NCBI GenBank assembly: GCA_039707655.1
Contig: CM077671.1
Coordinates: forward strand, 365,702,720 to 365,766,719
From: Elymus sibiricus
Lineage: Eukaryota > Streptophyta > Magnoliopsida > Poales > Poaceae
Reading direction: 5' to 3'
Length of the DNA: 64,000 bases
How positions within the stretch are numbered: the first letter of the stretch is position 1; each line of letters starts with the position of its first letter. The position numbers were made by a program, and so were the translations under genes. The notes beneath the pieces are model-generated. The model ran no database searches. It was not told the origin of the DNA and saw nothing but the letters and a program-made list of their open reading frames with translations. Below, piece by piece: positions 10,922 to 22,757 of this stretch.

Positions 10922-13900
10922 TGAAAGTGCGTTATATCGACTAGAGGGGGGTGAATAGGTGATTTTTACAAATTCATTACTGTGGAATTTCAACTTGAGG
11001 AATTTGAAATGTGATGAACAACTAGCAGCGGAATAAGTACTCAAGTGCATACGAAGCATAGCGATCGCATAGTCATCATGATGAAATAAAGCATGCACAG
11101 ATTACAGGTAGCGTGATACGGATAAGCAGGTGAGGAACAAGGTAGCTTGAAGAATTTGAGGTGAGGAAATTGAGAAAGTCTTCAGACAAATTCTTCAAAC
11201 AGTAACAATCAATTTCATCAACAAGTATACGAGGAAATAGAAGGGTTGAGGAAATGGAACCAGGTAGCTCGATGAAGACAATGATTTGATGACCCAGTTC
11301 CAACTGCTGTGACAGTCGTACGTCTGGTTTGGAGCGGCCTGGTATTTAAACCAGAAGACACACAGTCCCAGGACACACAGTCCTTACCGTATTCTCCTTG
11401 AGCTAAGGTCACACAGACCTCGCCCAACACTCGTGGTAAGTCTTCAGGGTAGACTTTCAAAACCCTCACAAACTGGTCACCCGGCGATCCACAATTGACT
11501 GCTGGATGCTCTAGACCAAGGTCACTTCGTGATCCCCAATTGACTGCAGGATGCACTAGACCATGACGCCTAACCGTCTGGAAGATACACAGTCTTCAAA
11601 GGTAACAAGCGTCGGTTCCACACAGGAACAATTTCTTCAGTGATGCTCAATCACTTTGGGTTTGGTGGTTTGGTTTGGGGTTTTTCCTCATTGATGATTT
11701 TCTCTCAAAGTCCTCGAGGAATGGGATGCTCTCAAATGACAAGTGTCAGTTCTCTCTCGGAGCAGCCAACCAACTAGTGGTTGTGGGGGTGGCTATTTAT
11801 AGCCAGCGTGCAACCCGACATGATAAGACATAAATGCCCCCAATGATATGACCGTTATGTGGATAGGATGATTGGGGACAGCTGGCACTTAGCACAGCAA
11901 CGGTCGGAATTTCCAACTATGAAAGTCCTCAGTGTCGGTGTCAAATCCGGCATATCTCGTAGTAGGGGTCCTAAGCTAGGCATCTTGGAGCGATGGTAAC
12001 AAAGGGACGAAGGAGACAATGTTTACCCAGGTTCGGGCCCTCCTATGGAGGTAAAACCCTACGTCCTGCTTGATTATATTCATATGGGGATAGTAGATAG
12101 TACAGGTATCTACCACGAGATTATGAGATGTAATGTAATATATTGATCTATTGACTAGCCTGGCCTCGGTTTATATATGCACCGTAGGCCTAGGGTTGAG
12201 AGGAGTCCTTGTCTTGTGCGCCAAGTCTTGTGGAATCCTCCTTGTATTCGGCATCATGGGCTGTCCGGCATGGCCCATTAGTAAACCGCCATGGGGGTCC
12301 TCGGCCCGACCCATAGGTCGGGAGACGACGTGGTGAGTACCCCCTAGTCCAGGACACCGTCAGTAGCCCCCTGAACCGGTCTTCAAGTTGGGGACGCTCC
12401 TCGGTTCTTCCGAACAGTTCTTTGTCTTCGGTCATCGGCCTTGGAAACTGGTTCAACAAATCTTCCCATCTTCGATCTTGAGGATCGCCAAGCTTAATCC
12501 GTAGAGTTCACACATCGGGCATCCGAGGAGCCCCTTTAAGTTATCGGCCTTTATCAATGCCTTATTTTTTTTACGCCACACCTCGGGTTTGAAGTGTTTC
12601 CTGTGTGGCGGTGTCCTCTTGCGTCCGAGCTCCAACGCCGGACTATGTCCGAGCTCCAACGCCGGACTGTATCCGAGGTATCTTTTTGCAGCCGAGCCCC
12701 AACGCCGGACTGTGTCCGAGCTCCAACGCCGGACTGTGTTCGAGGTGTATTTTTAGCCGAGCTCCAACGCTGGTCGGCATCCGAGGTGTCATAGACTACC
12801 TCGGTCATGAAAAGTTTGGAGGAGTTCAACCGAACATAATGCCGGAAAAGCCCTCTAGGGAGACAACCACTCGCGTCCGAGCTTGATGTCGGACAACGTC
12901 CGAGGTGTCCTTTTGTAGCCGAAGTCTAATGATGTTCGGCATCCGAAGTGTCATAGATTACCTCGGTCCTGGAAAGTTCGGAGGACTTCATCCGAGCTTA
13001 AATGCCGGAATAATCTTTTATGGAGCCAGCCATTCACATCCGAGCTTTATGCCGGACTGCTTCTGAGGCGTCTCCGATCTTGAGCTTTATGCCGGACTGC
13101 TTCCGAGCTCCAATGCCGGACTGCATCTGAGCTCCAATGATGATCGGCGTCCAAGGTATCATAAACTACCTTGGACCTTAAAAATTAAAGGAATTCATCC
13201 GGGCTTAATGCCGAAAATGCTCTCTATGGAGCCAGCCACTTGCGCCCGAGCTTTATGCCGGACTGCTTCCGAGGTAGTGCACCACCTCGGCCATGGGCTG
13301 ATTTTTGCAAATTTAATTCCGATTTGTGCAATTTATTCTCTGCCGAGATATATAGCCAGTAGCCCTCAAGGTGTGTGTCGGTCTAAAACCCGAGATGTAC
13401 CTGAAGGATGACATAAAACCGCTGATCCCAGTAGCCCCCGAGACTCAGGTCGATTCGCAGAATCGGCCTGAGGATCAACTCCTAGCTCGGCAGCATACTT
13501 CGGAACACAAAAGTGGTGCGCACAGACTTCGAGACTCAGGTTGGGTGCGGCCGACCAACCCAAGGATCATAATCTCCTCGGAAACTGTATTGCACTTAAA
13601 TTTTCTGCATTGAATTGTCAATGCAGTAGCCCCCGAGACTTGGGTTGGTCGATATGGCCGACCCTAGGATCGTATTTCCTCGGGAACTAGTTCAACCGTC
13701 ATGTACGTTTTGACAACGCCAAGGTGGAGTTCGGCAGGAAAGATGCCGAACCATAGTTCGGAAAAGAGTTTCCGGGCAAGACCATCACGCCGAACACCTC
13801 AACCAAGAGGATGTCCCGCTTCCTGAAAGGAAAACATAAAACCGCTGATCCCAGTAGCCCCTGAGACTCAGGTCGATTCACAAAATCGGCCTGAGGATCA

Positions 13901-15994
13901 ACTCCTAGCTCTACAGCATACTTTGAAACGCGGTGTAATATATTAGAGGAAATAGTTATCGGCAAGCGGGCCCTTGAGAGAGGGTCTTGAGAAGTTGCCA
14001 TAATATATTAGCTTGATGCCGGATATGTCCAGATGGTACCTATTATTGTCCGAAGACACGTTTGCCCATAGCTCGGTCAAGCCGAACACTGAGCATTTTG
14101 AATTTTCTGCATTGAATAGGCAATGCAGTAGCCCCCGAGCCACTGGTCGGGTGGCAACACCAGATCAGGGGATCGATGTGCCCCTTTAATATTTGTAAAT
14201 GATAAGCGCGAATAGTGTTCGGCATCAGCCGAGGTCAAACCAGTAACACTTCGGCCAATCTTATGAAAGGACCATCGTTTAACACGGGGTGACCTCTATC
14301 GATCTGTAGTTTGACACAGTCATCGGATCGATGACCAGTTTACGCCCATTGTGACAGTCAGTTTTTGGCTTTCTCCACTGAGGCGCTTAACCATTCGAGC
14401 TGGAAGCACAATCGCAGTGGTTCTCCCTTTGCACACCTAGCCGAACAAAGCGGAACATAGTAGGCAAGCACAGGAGCAGGGCAACCCAACTATTGACCAA
14501 AGACACAATTCGAAACGCATGCATATAAAGCAATATCCGAGAATGTTTTGCCGAGGACTATTCGGAGTACCTTGGCTTTTGGTGGGTTCGGCTCTAGTCG
14601 GAGCCCCCCATTGATATTGCCGATGCTTTAAAAGTGTACTGCGAGAGTTATGCTCGGAAAAAACAAAAACTTATGCAAAAAAGGTTTATGTTTAGATAAA
14701 ATAAAATTGTGCTAATACGAAAGCGGTATAAAATTTAATATGTGCTTCGGTCGTGCTCTAACATGATACATCCGATCTCTAGACTTCAAGTGGGTCAGCC
14801 TTTGGCTTCGACCTCCCTATCCCGAAGGCGGAGTGTTTCTCAGGCCAGTTTAGCGAACTAAACGCGAGCGGCTTTAGAGAGAAACCAGGCTACCCGGCTA
14901 CTGATCATACACTTGAGTCGAGAAAGGAGTGGTAAAAAAAGACTTTGCAACGACTGAGAAGAAAACATCTATTATAAAACGGCTCATATTAATTTAAAAG
15001 CCCCCAAGTGACTTGGGTAAAGGAATTTTAAGTATAATGATTGTATGTACCGAAGTACTTATATAATATCTGTGTTCGCCCGAACTTTGAACGCGTCTTA
15101 ACCGACCGTCGGCTTCTCCCTCTTCGGCCAAGGGCCGAAGAGTGTTATCTACTCCGCCTACCAAAAATACCGGCGGTGTTTCGAATAACCAGGCAATCAG
15201 GCCATGAGGCTGTAACAGACAAAGCGCGCCCAGGGAACTTATGCTATATTACTTATATAACATAAGAAGCATCTTCAAAGAAAATAGTGCCCCCAACGGT
15301 ACCTTTCTTTGGTCGCTCATGAATACTATGAGACTTGTGCAATAGATTTGTGTACGCGTGAGTTCCGTCGTGTGCCGACCATAGTTGAAAATAGTAAGAG
15401 CGCTAGCTTTCAGCTTCACCCGTCTGAGGTACGAGTTCGGATGACCCGATCGTAACAATCGCAGAGGTGCTCCCTTTACTCCCTAGCCGAACAATCGGGA
15501 ACGTAGGGGTAAGCACAGGAGCCGGGCAACCCAGCTTTGCGGAACACTTAAGTCAACATGATGCATATTTTGGCATAATACACGAGCAAGGAAATAAGCT
15601 GTACAATAATAATCGCATGCAAAGAGAAAAGGTTTCATAAAGGAAGCCCCCAAGTAAACGGGGTATTTGAATTTGTTTGTAACAAACAAAGTTTTGAAAA
15701 AGAAAGTTTTTCACAAACAACTTTTTGTCAAAAAAGTATAATGCTTGGTCAAACCGAACAAAAAGTAAAATTCTAAAGAGAGCTGAGCACGAAAACGACT
15801 TAGCTGGTTAATGTGCTCGTTGCGGTCCGGGGTTGTGGCGGGACAAAGACGTAGTCCTCGGCCTGGCCGAGGTCCCAGCCCCCAAGTCCGAGGTAACTGA
15901 GCGAAGAGCTCGGGTCGAGAAGTGGCAACGCAGCACGGTAACCTATAAGTCTTCAATACACCAAAATCACTAAGGGGCACTAGATGCACTTACA
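10922..15994 (-). repeat. Copia B 3' LTR, split and partly replaced by an insertion
   Basis: Bases 10922-11932 match 29099-30107 of the 5' LTR almost base for base, and 15944-15994 match 30606-30656 (GTCTTCAATACACC to ATGCACTTACA). Between them the 5' LTR has about 496 bases (30108-30603) that are absent here; 4.0 kb of foreign sequence takes their place. The missing piece includes the U3 cluster of CAAAGTCTTCA repeats. The outer end TGAAAGTGCG at 10922 follows the AGATT target duplication. Confidence 0.85.
11933..15943 (-). mobile_element. Non-coding LTR element fragment (LARD-like) inside Copia B 3' LTR
   Basis: It starts with TGTCGGTGTCAAAT. A 430-bp LTR runs from 11933 to 12362 and ends GGACACCGTCA. 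On the minus strand the purine-rich AGGGGGCTAC stands just before this LTR, so it is the 3' LTR of a minus-strand element whose internal region lies to the right. The internal 3.6 kb has no credible coding frame. Degenerate repeats fill it: GCCGGACTG/TCCGAG(C/G)TC units at 12620-13290 and a 95-base unit repeated at 13410 and 13838. Several 'AGTAGCCCC(C)GAG' and 'AGCCCCCAAGT' segments mark unit starts. The 5' LTR is missing and no right-hand target duplication exists, so the right end was lost with part of the host LTR. CTCAG (11928-11932) is the presumed left duplication. Confidence 0.65.
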
Positions 15995-16517
15995 ATCTCC
16001 CCCTTTTTGGTGATTGATGACAAATAGGTTAAGTTTTCAACGGGGATAATAATATGGAGTGTAAGTGCTGAGTTTGAGGAATTTGATTGCAAGATATAGA
16101 AGAACTCCCCCTGAAGATGTGCATATTTGAGGAATTTGCTTTGGACTGCAAATGCACATAGAAGGTGAAAAACATGGAGAACTCCCCCTATATTTTGTAA
16201 TTCATACACGCATTTAATATATATCATGAGGAAATTGGAATGCATGATGGAAAATGGGGTCTGAGGAAATTCAGCAAGCGTGCATTAAGATAACTTGAGG
16301 AAATAGCATGCGGAAAGCTGTTTAAAAACATCAGACCACCATCGGACTTAAGTTTACAACTCAACCAATAAAAGCTTCAGAAGAGCGAGAGTTGTAACTT
16401 AAACAAAAACAGCCCATTTGTATAGACACCCGCTTGAAGACTAACTCAAATTTTCTCCCCCTTTGTCATCGAAGACCAAAAGGGACGAAAAATGAGGACT
16501 AACGCCCCTGAAGAATT
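15995..16517 (-). other. Copia B polypurine tract and 3' non-coding region
   Basis: On the minus strand AAAAAGGGGGAGAT directly precedes the 3' LTR start TGTAAGTGCATC, the classic polypurine tract position for plus-strand DNA priming. The rest to 16517 is non-coding, with repeated TGAGGAATTTG and TGAGGAAAT(T/A) words. Confidence 0.75.
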
Positions 16518-19500
16518 TCATCTTGAAGGTGGTGGAGGAGCGCCAGCGTTGTCGGGGTCGGTTGGTGGTGCAGGGCCCGCAGCAGTGTCGTCAATATCCT
16601 CAGCTTCATTCGCCTAGCATGATGAAGAATATGAGCTTGTAACCAGCTGAGGAACTTGAACTTTCTTCCATTTCTTCTTTGGAGGGATGGACCAATCAAA
16701 GTCCTGCTGAAATTCCATCTCCTTGAGTTCTTCAGGAGTCTTGAGGTGAGACAGGATGGCCCATGTGCGGTTAAAGACTTCATGAAGATAATAGTGGTTC
16801 TTCCTCACAGAGTTGTGCATGACAGTCATGTCTCGAAGAAGTGAACCAAATTGACGCTTTACCCACTTGTGATTGCGATCTATCTTCTGATGAAGACTTA
16901 GAAGAAGCTCTCGATCAGTCATCACACGAGGGGCAGTATCTTGAGGATTTTGCGCTGAAGCCTTTGCAGCAGAATCTTGGGTAGCAGTGTCATCATTGGT
17001 GGAATACGATGCAGCTTTGCGAAACTGACCATCCAAAGGACGAGTACCTTCATCAATGACGGCCTTGCCTTTACCCTCAACTGAAGAAAATGAGCTCTTG
17101 AGGACTTCAATCAGAGGCAGAAAGCTGAAGTGATTCTGAAAGTCAGCCTTGAAGGGAAGTGAAGACCTTGATCTGATGAATTTCATGATCCAGGGAGCGT
17201 AAGGCTTCAATTCAAATGGGGCTGAAGCAGCATTGGCCAAAGTCCTCAAGAAGAAATCATGAAAGTTGATGGGAATCCCATGAATGATGTTGAATAGCAT
17301 GTTCTTCATGATTCCCTCCACTTCTTCTTCTTCAGAATTGTGGCCCTTCTGAGGACTGAGGGTTTTGGTCAGAATGCGATAAACTGTCCTGGGCACATAG
17401 AGCAAATCCTTCACAAGGAAGGAAGTCCTTTGAGGCTGTCCAGGAGCCAATGGCTTCATCAGCACTTGCATCAGGTGGTTTTGCAAAGCAGGTTCATCAA
17501 ACAGGCATCTTGCTCCTTCTGAGGGAATTGGTAGTGTGACTGATCGAAGCAATTCAGAGGCAGGAGCAGTGTAGTGAGTTGATCCAGTCATCCAGTCCAA
17601 GACCCAAGAATTGACATCAGAGGCATCACCGGAGTTGTGCAAGGAGCCATAGGACTGAAGAATTAGCTCTTCATTCCAATCACATATCTCTGCACAGAAG
17701 GGAAGTATTCCTGCATCATGAAGGACCGCGAGCACCGGTGTGAAGCATGGGATAGTTTCCATGTCTGCATGAGGAATTTGCTGGTGCTCGAAGACTTTCT
17801 CCTTGTCAAACAGTACTGATGCATAGTAGTTCATCTGCGTAGGTGTCCAAAATCTTGTGCGTCCGGTTCTTACTCAGGCATATGGATTTGGCCCTGTGAA
17901 GAAAATGTGCTCGTTGAAGAAATTGGTCTTGATGAATTTGGGGCGCTTTGAGCCTTTGAGGGGCAACTTTGGCTTAGGCTGAAGATTTGGCTTGAAGCGG
18001 CCCACAATTTCCTTAGTCATAGGAGAACTTCTTCAGATTGAGGAATTTGAATAGCAGTTTCCTCATTTGCAGTTGGAGCAGCAATTTCTTCAGCTGTTGC
18101 TGCTGGAATTTCTTCAGTATGAATTTCTTCAGTGTGGGCTAGAGACTGAGGAATTTGAGTAATTGGTGTGGTCATTGGAGAATTTGGGTGTGCAGCTTCC
18201 CAATATTCATCATTGATTAGAGGAGTTGTGTTGCCAATGTCCACATCCTCTTCCATTTCTTCAACGCCGGCCTCTTTAGCAGTCAACTGAGGCAGAGGCG
18301 ATGATACCAGTGGGGTTGAAGCATTTGCTTCTACTTCAATTTCTTCATCAATCTGCTCTGAGGAAGCAGCAGAATGATCTTCTTCATCTTCAACATTTGG
18401 AATGTCATACTCGACACCAAATGGAACAATCTCATAGGCAGGTACGGAGGACATTGGGGTTGCATCAATGGGTTCAGTTGAAGAACTTGGCAGTGTCTTC
18501 AACTTCTTCACCGCTGAGGAATCTGAAGTTGATGCCTTTCTTTTCTTAGCAGCAATTTTCTCCACAGCCTTTGTTTTCTTCGCTTCTAATGCAGAAGGAA
18601 GGTTGATGTTCTTCACCCTTGAGGACTTTGCAGTTTCAGCAGAGGGTGAAGGTGGAGCAGTTTCTTCAGGCACAACTGATGCAGTCGCCCTAGTGGTCTC
18701 AATTTCATCAGGCGTAGCAAAAGCTTCAGCTGGCCTGGCCGTTTCTTCAGGCGCACCAGTGGAGGTTGCCCTGACAGGTTATTCGGCAGCCTGAATTTCT
18801 TCAGCTGCGCGTGCAGTTTCTTCAGTGGGCTGAGCAGTTTCTTCAGCCTGAGGAATTTGCTGTTGCAGTTGAACTACAACCCTTGAGTTGTGATCTTTAA
18901 CTGCAGCTTGGGCTGCCCTGACAAATCTCACTTTGGTGCCCTTCCATTCAGCATCATATTTTTCTTGTTCATCAGTCAGGCAGCGAATCTCAGATTGAAC
19001 TGTGATGAGTTGAGTGGGAGTCAAATTCATCACATTGTTCTTCAGGAACTTTTCCTTTCTGGCCCTGCTCCTCTTAGCTCTCTGAGCTTGTTCTCTTTTC
19101 CATTTTTCTTCAGCAATAAAATGTGTGAGGACATGGTCCACACCAAGAGGTAACTTTAGTGAGGAAAGTGGAGTGCTGGGATCCTCATGCCATATGTCGA
19201 TGAAATTGAGGATCATCTTAGGATCCAGCATTAGAGGAACAGAGCTGCCCTTGGCAATTGCAGCCTTTTGCTGACTGTTTCTGATGATTTCTTCCAATTC
19301 TTCATCATCAGCATCATCATTATCCTCAGACCCTGAGGGTACATTCATAGTAACTTGGCTTTTGTGAGGACTTGGTCTCTGACCTCGTCCAGCAGTTCTT
19401 TTTATCTTCATCAAAGTAGGACTTGTTGAAGACTGTTCTTGGGCTGAGGAACTTGCAGAGGCCCCTGAAGCAATTGAGAAGCCAGTAGTCCTCTGACATG

Positions 19501-20212
19501 TTGTAAGATTTACAGGTGTTGAGGACTATGCAGCAGCAGCTGATGATTGTGCAGCTACAGAAGGCATTTCAGTGGCCTTTGAAGAATTTGCATGAGTGTT
19601 TTGCAGTGAGGATTTTGAAGTTGAGGACTTTGACTTCACTGCAGATTTCTTCACTAATGATTTCTTCGGAGCGCTATCAGAGGCTCCGGCAGAGGCAGCA
19701 GCAGCAGCAAAATCTTCATTGAATTTCTTCACTGCAGCTTTGGCAGTTCTCTGAAGCTTTTGTTGATGCTTTGCCCATTCAGCTGGAAAGTCTTCAGCAC
19801 GAGCAACGCTAGTGGGATCAACGACTTGATCGTCAGCAGGAGGAGCCCTTTTGCAAGGAGGCTTGAGGGCGAATTTCTTCATGTACTTGGGAGTGACATA
19901 TCGATAGTCTCTCCACTTCTTTGCCGACCTCCGTTCAATCCTTTGAATTCTGATTTTCCTCTGCTCTTTTGTTTCTTTGCCATGAATGGCCTCATCTGGA
20001 GTACAGTAACCAGCATATAGATCCTCAGGTATCTCAAAAGCAGTGTTCTGTTCAGCTTTCTTTCCACCCTTCTGAGGTCTTTTACCATCTGCCATTTTCT
20101 TCACTTGATGACTTTGAACTCTTGATGATTCTGAAGATGTATACAGTTTTTCCTCAAGAAACGCTGCAAATGAGTTAAGTTGATGAGAACCTAGTGATTC
20201 ATCAGCAAGCAT
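16518..20212 (-). pseudogene. Copia B third ORF (position of 'env-like' ORF), decayed
   Basis: One long frame of roughly 1230 codons from ATG at 20212 to TGA at 16518-16520, broken by TAG 19526-19528, TAA 18779-18781, a frameshift near 18020, TGA 17874-17876 and TAG 16614-16616. The N-terminal third is basic (K/R-rich, YVTPKYMKKF region), with Ala/Ser-rich stretches. The middle is acidic and repetitive (E-E-T-A and A-E-E-I repeats). The C-terminal 430 residues look folded (NYYASVLFDKEKVFEHQ, FCAEICDWNEELILQSYGS, KPYAPWIMKFI). I see no hydrophobic transmembrane segment or signal peptide, so the usual label 'envelope-like' is by position only. Its role is unknown. The first AUG of the predicted spliced leader is the one used here. 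Confidence 0.65.
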
Positions 20213-20218
20213 TTTGTA

Positions 20219-22336
20219 CCTGTGAACAGAGTATAGGTGCGAGGAATTTGAAGAGGTCATATGCGTTTGAAAGCACATTTGCTCCCTTGGTGGTTTTGGT
20301 AATTCATAACAACATATAAGTCATTGAACTAATGTTTCTACCTAGTATATTTCAGGAAATGTTCAATGATAGGGATGGCAAAAGGATTGAGGAGATTGTG
20401 GAAAACCCCAAGTTGCAAGGAAATAGGTTGGCAAAGCTTCAAGCAAGAGGACTCTACATTTTATATTTGTGAGAAATCTGTTTGAGTCCATAGGAAAGCC
20501 AATACTATTAAAAGGGGGTAAGGTTTTGTTGGTGAACAAAATGCTCATACGTGCACAAGTGATAGTCACCGAAAACACCCACAAGCTCTCCCACCAAAGT
20601 CTGTCATAGCCAAATACTCAAAATCGGTGCAACCAACTTTCCATTCCGGTGCCACCGATTCTCACCTCAGACAAACTCAGCCAAACCCTAGCCACTTCGG
20701 TGCAACCGATTTCGTACCGGTGCCACTGAGTTTGGGTTGCCAACTCTCTGTTATGCAAATTCACAATGTCGGTGCAACCGAGATTGTTGGATCGGCGTCA
20801 CCGAGATTGTCAATCTGACCGTTGGTCACCTTATCGGTGCAACCGAGTTTCCTATATCGGTCTCACCGAGATTCAAAAGTTGCCACCTTTTGGTCACTTC
20901 GGTACCACCGAGATTAACACATTGGTGTCACCGAGTTGGTCATCTTGTGTGTAACGGTTGGATTTTTGGGGATGCCTATATATACCCCTTCACCACCACC
21001 TACTCGAAAGAGAAGCACTCAGAACTATTCCATACTTGCCCCATCCAGTTTTCTGAGAGAGAACCACCTAGTCTTGTGTTGAGGTCAAGATCTTCCACTC
21101 CAACCATATGGATCTTGATTTCTAGCCTCCCCAAGTTGCTTTCCACCAATCCCATCTCTTCTACCAAGCCAAATCTGTGAGAGAGTGATTGTGTGTTGAG
21201 GAGTCTATCATCTTGAAGCACAAGAGCAAGGACTTCATCGTCATTACCGAGCCTATTACCTTTTGGAGGGTGGTGCCTCCTAGATTGGTTAGGTGTCGCT
21301 TGGGAGCCTCCTACTTCGTGTTGTGGAGTGAACCAAGAAGTTTGTAAGGGCAAGGAGATCGCCTACTTCGTGAAGATCTACCCATAGTGAGGCTAGTCCT
21401 TCGTGGACGGAAGCCGTTATGGAATAGTCAAGGTTGCTACTTCGTGGACCCTTATGGGTGGAGCCCTCCGTGGACTCTCGCGACCGTTACCCTCCGTGGG
21501 TTGAAGACTCCATAAACGTGGATGTACGATAGCACCACCTACCGGAACCACGGGAAAAATCATCGTGTCTACAACTGCGTTTGATCCTCCTACCCTATCC
21601 TTTCTACTCATGCTTGTTATTACTTTCCGCTGCTATACTCTTAGACATGCATGTGTAGGGTGTACTTGACTTGCCACGAAATGCTAAAAACTGTCAACCC
21701 TAAAATTTGGTATAGACAAAACTTTTATTTGGTCAAGTAGTCTAATCACCCCCCCTCTAGACATACTTTCGGTCCTACAGCGTTCTCAGAAATTTTTCAA
21801 AATACATCAAGTTGAGGATTTTGACCATAGATGTCTTGAGGAAATTCACTAAGTGTTCTTTGTCTTAGGTTCCAGAGTTGTGCTAATATGTAGATCCACA
21901 CAATTGAGGAATCTTGAAGAAAATCATAACTTAGAGAAAAACATCAAGGGATTGAAGCAAGTAAGGTGCTTAAGAAGATGATTCTTGAAGAATAAACACT
22001 TTTGAGGATTTTGTGGAAGAAATGAAGATCAAACAAGGGCAGTAAAATTAGATTTTATTTACCCTGACGAAGAACACGACGAACAGTGAGATGGAATCGA
22101 GGAAGTTCGTCCGTCCAGATCTCCCACGCCCTAGCTTGGCAGAGGGAGACTGCTACAGCGGCGGCGGGGTGAAGACTTCCGCGGCCGATGCGAGTACGGC
22201 GACGGCGAGGTCGAGGCAGTGAAGCTCTTCCTCTCCGGCGGCGATGATTTTAGCGGCGGCGCTAGGTTTGAGCTCGGGAGAGATGGGAGCGAGGAGTAAC
22301 TCGAGCACAGTGAAGGGAAGGGGGTATATATAGTGG
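20219..22336 (-). promoter_or_regulatory. Putative internal promoter, leader exon and intron of Copia B third ORF
   Basis: On the minus strand a TATA box (CCACTATATATACCCCC) lies at 22323-22336. Downstream is a 230-base GC-rich leader (about 22296-22063) with no ATG, ending in a donor-like CAGG/GTAAAT (intron start 22062). The acceptor CTGTTCACAG ends at 20220, and the first ATG follows 8 bases later as the third-ORF start. Without the solo LTR and its duplication the intron would be about 326 bases. The leader looks like a host-type cereal 5' untranslated region and contrasts with the AT-rich sequence around it. Splicing and transcription are inferred. Confidence 0.5.
20268..21779 (+). mobile_element. 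Solo LTR of the Copia A family with perfect target duplication
   Basis: A 1512-bp LTR starts TGAAAGCACATTTGCTCCC and ends GGTCCTACA. It is flanked on both sides by GCGTT (20263-20267 and 21780-21784), with no internal region, so it is a solo LTR left by LTR-LTR recombination. It is the same family as the LTR at 6085-7576 but visibly diverged. A TATA box (CCTATATATACCCC) lies at about 20977-20984, preceded at 20625-20940 by about ten copies of the TCGGTG-N-ACCGA quasi-palindrome. It sits in the putative leader intron of Copia B, in the opposite orientation. Confidence 0.93.
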
Positions 22337-22722
22337 CAGTAAAAACGAATAGGCCCGAAGATTTTGGACCAGACTGCCCCTGACCCTTACTCTCCATGCG
22401 ACATGTGTCACCCACGATCTGAGTAGTGGAGGTCGTGGGGGATCGTGGCTTATCCAGTCGCGGGAATCGGAATAGTTTGAGCGGGAAGCGCCGGAAAAAT
22501 TTGATAGTGAAAAGTTTTAAAATTTCGTTCGCAAATTCTTCAGCTGTCAAGGATACAGTGAAGACTTTGAACGAGTTTCAAAGTAGAACGCATATGAAGA
22601 ATTTGTGAATAGTCTGGGTTGAGTTTAGCATAGAGGGGGAACGGGTCCGATCACATTCACTTAGATGAAAATCAACTTGACGAATTAGCAATAAGTGAAT
22701 GCTATTGAGGACATTGAAAACT

Positions 22723-22757
<35 letters not shown>

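Noticed and set aside
12600..13300. Repeat-spacer pattern resembling a CRISPR array
   Set aside because: Units are imperfect, of unequal spacing, in a plant retrotransposon; no cas genes and not prokaryotic DNA.
15041..16245. Several 60-90 codon frames near the end of the LARD-like fragment
   Set aside because: Short, unrelated to each other or to any family I recognise; expected by chance.
22131..22550. 139-residue open frame on the minus strand over the internal promoter of Copia B
   Set aside because: It spans the TATA box and leader, has no likely start and reads as Ser/Pro-rich translation of GC-rich leader sequence.
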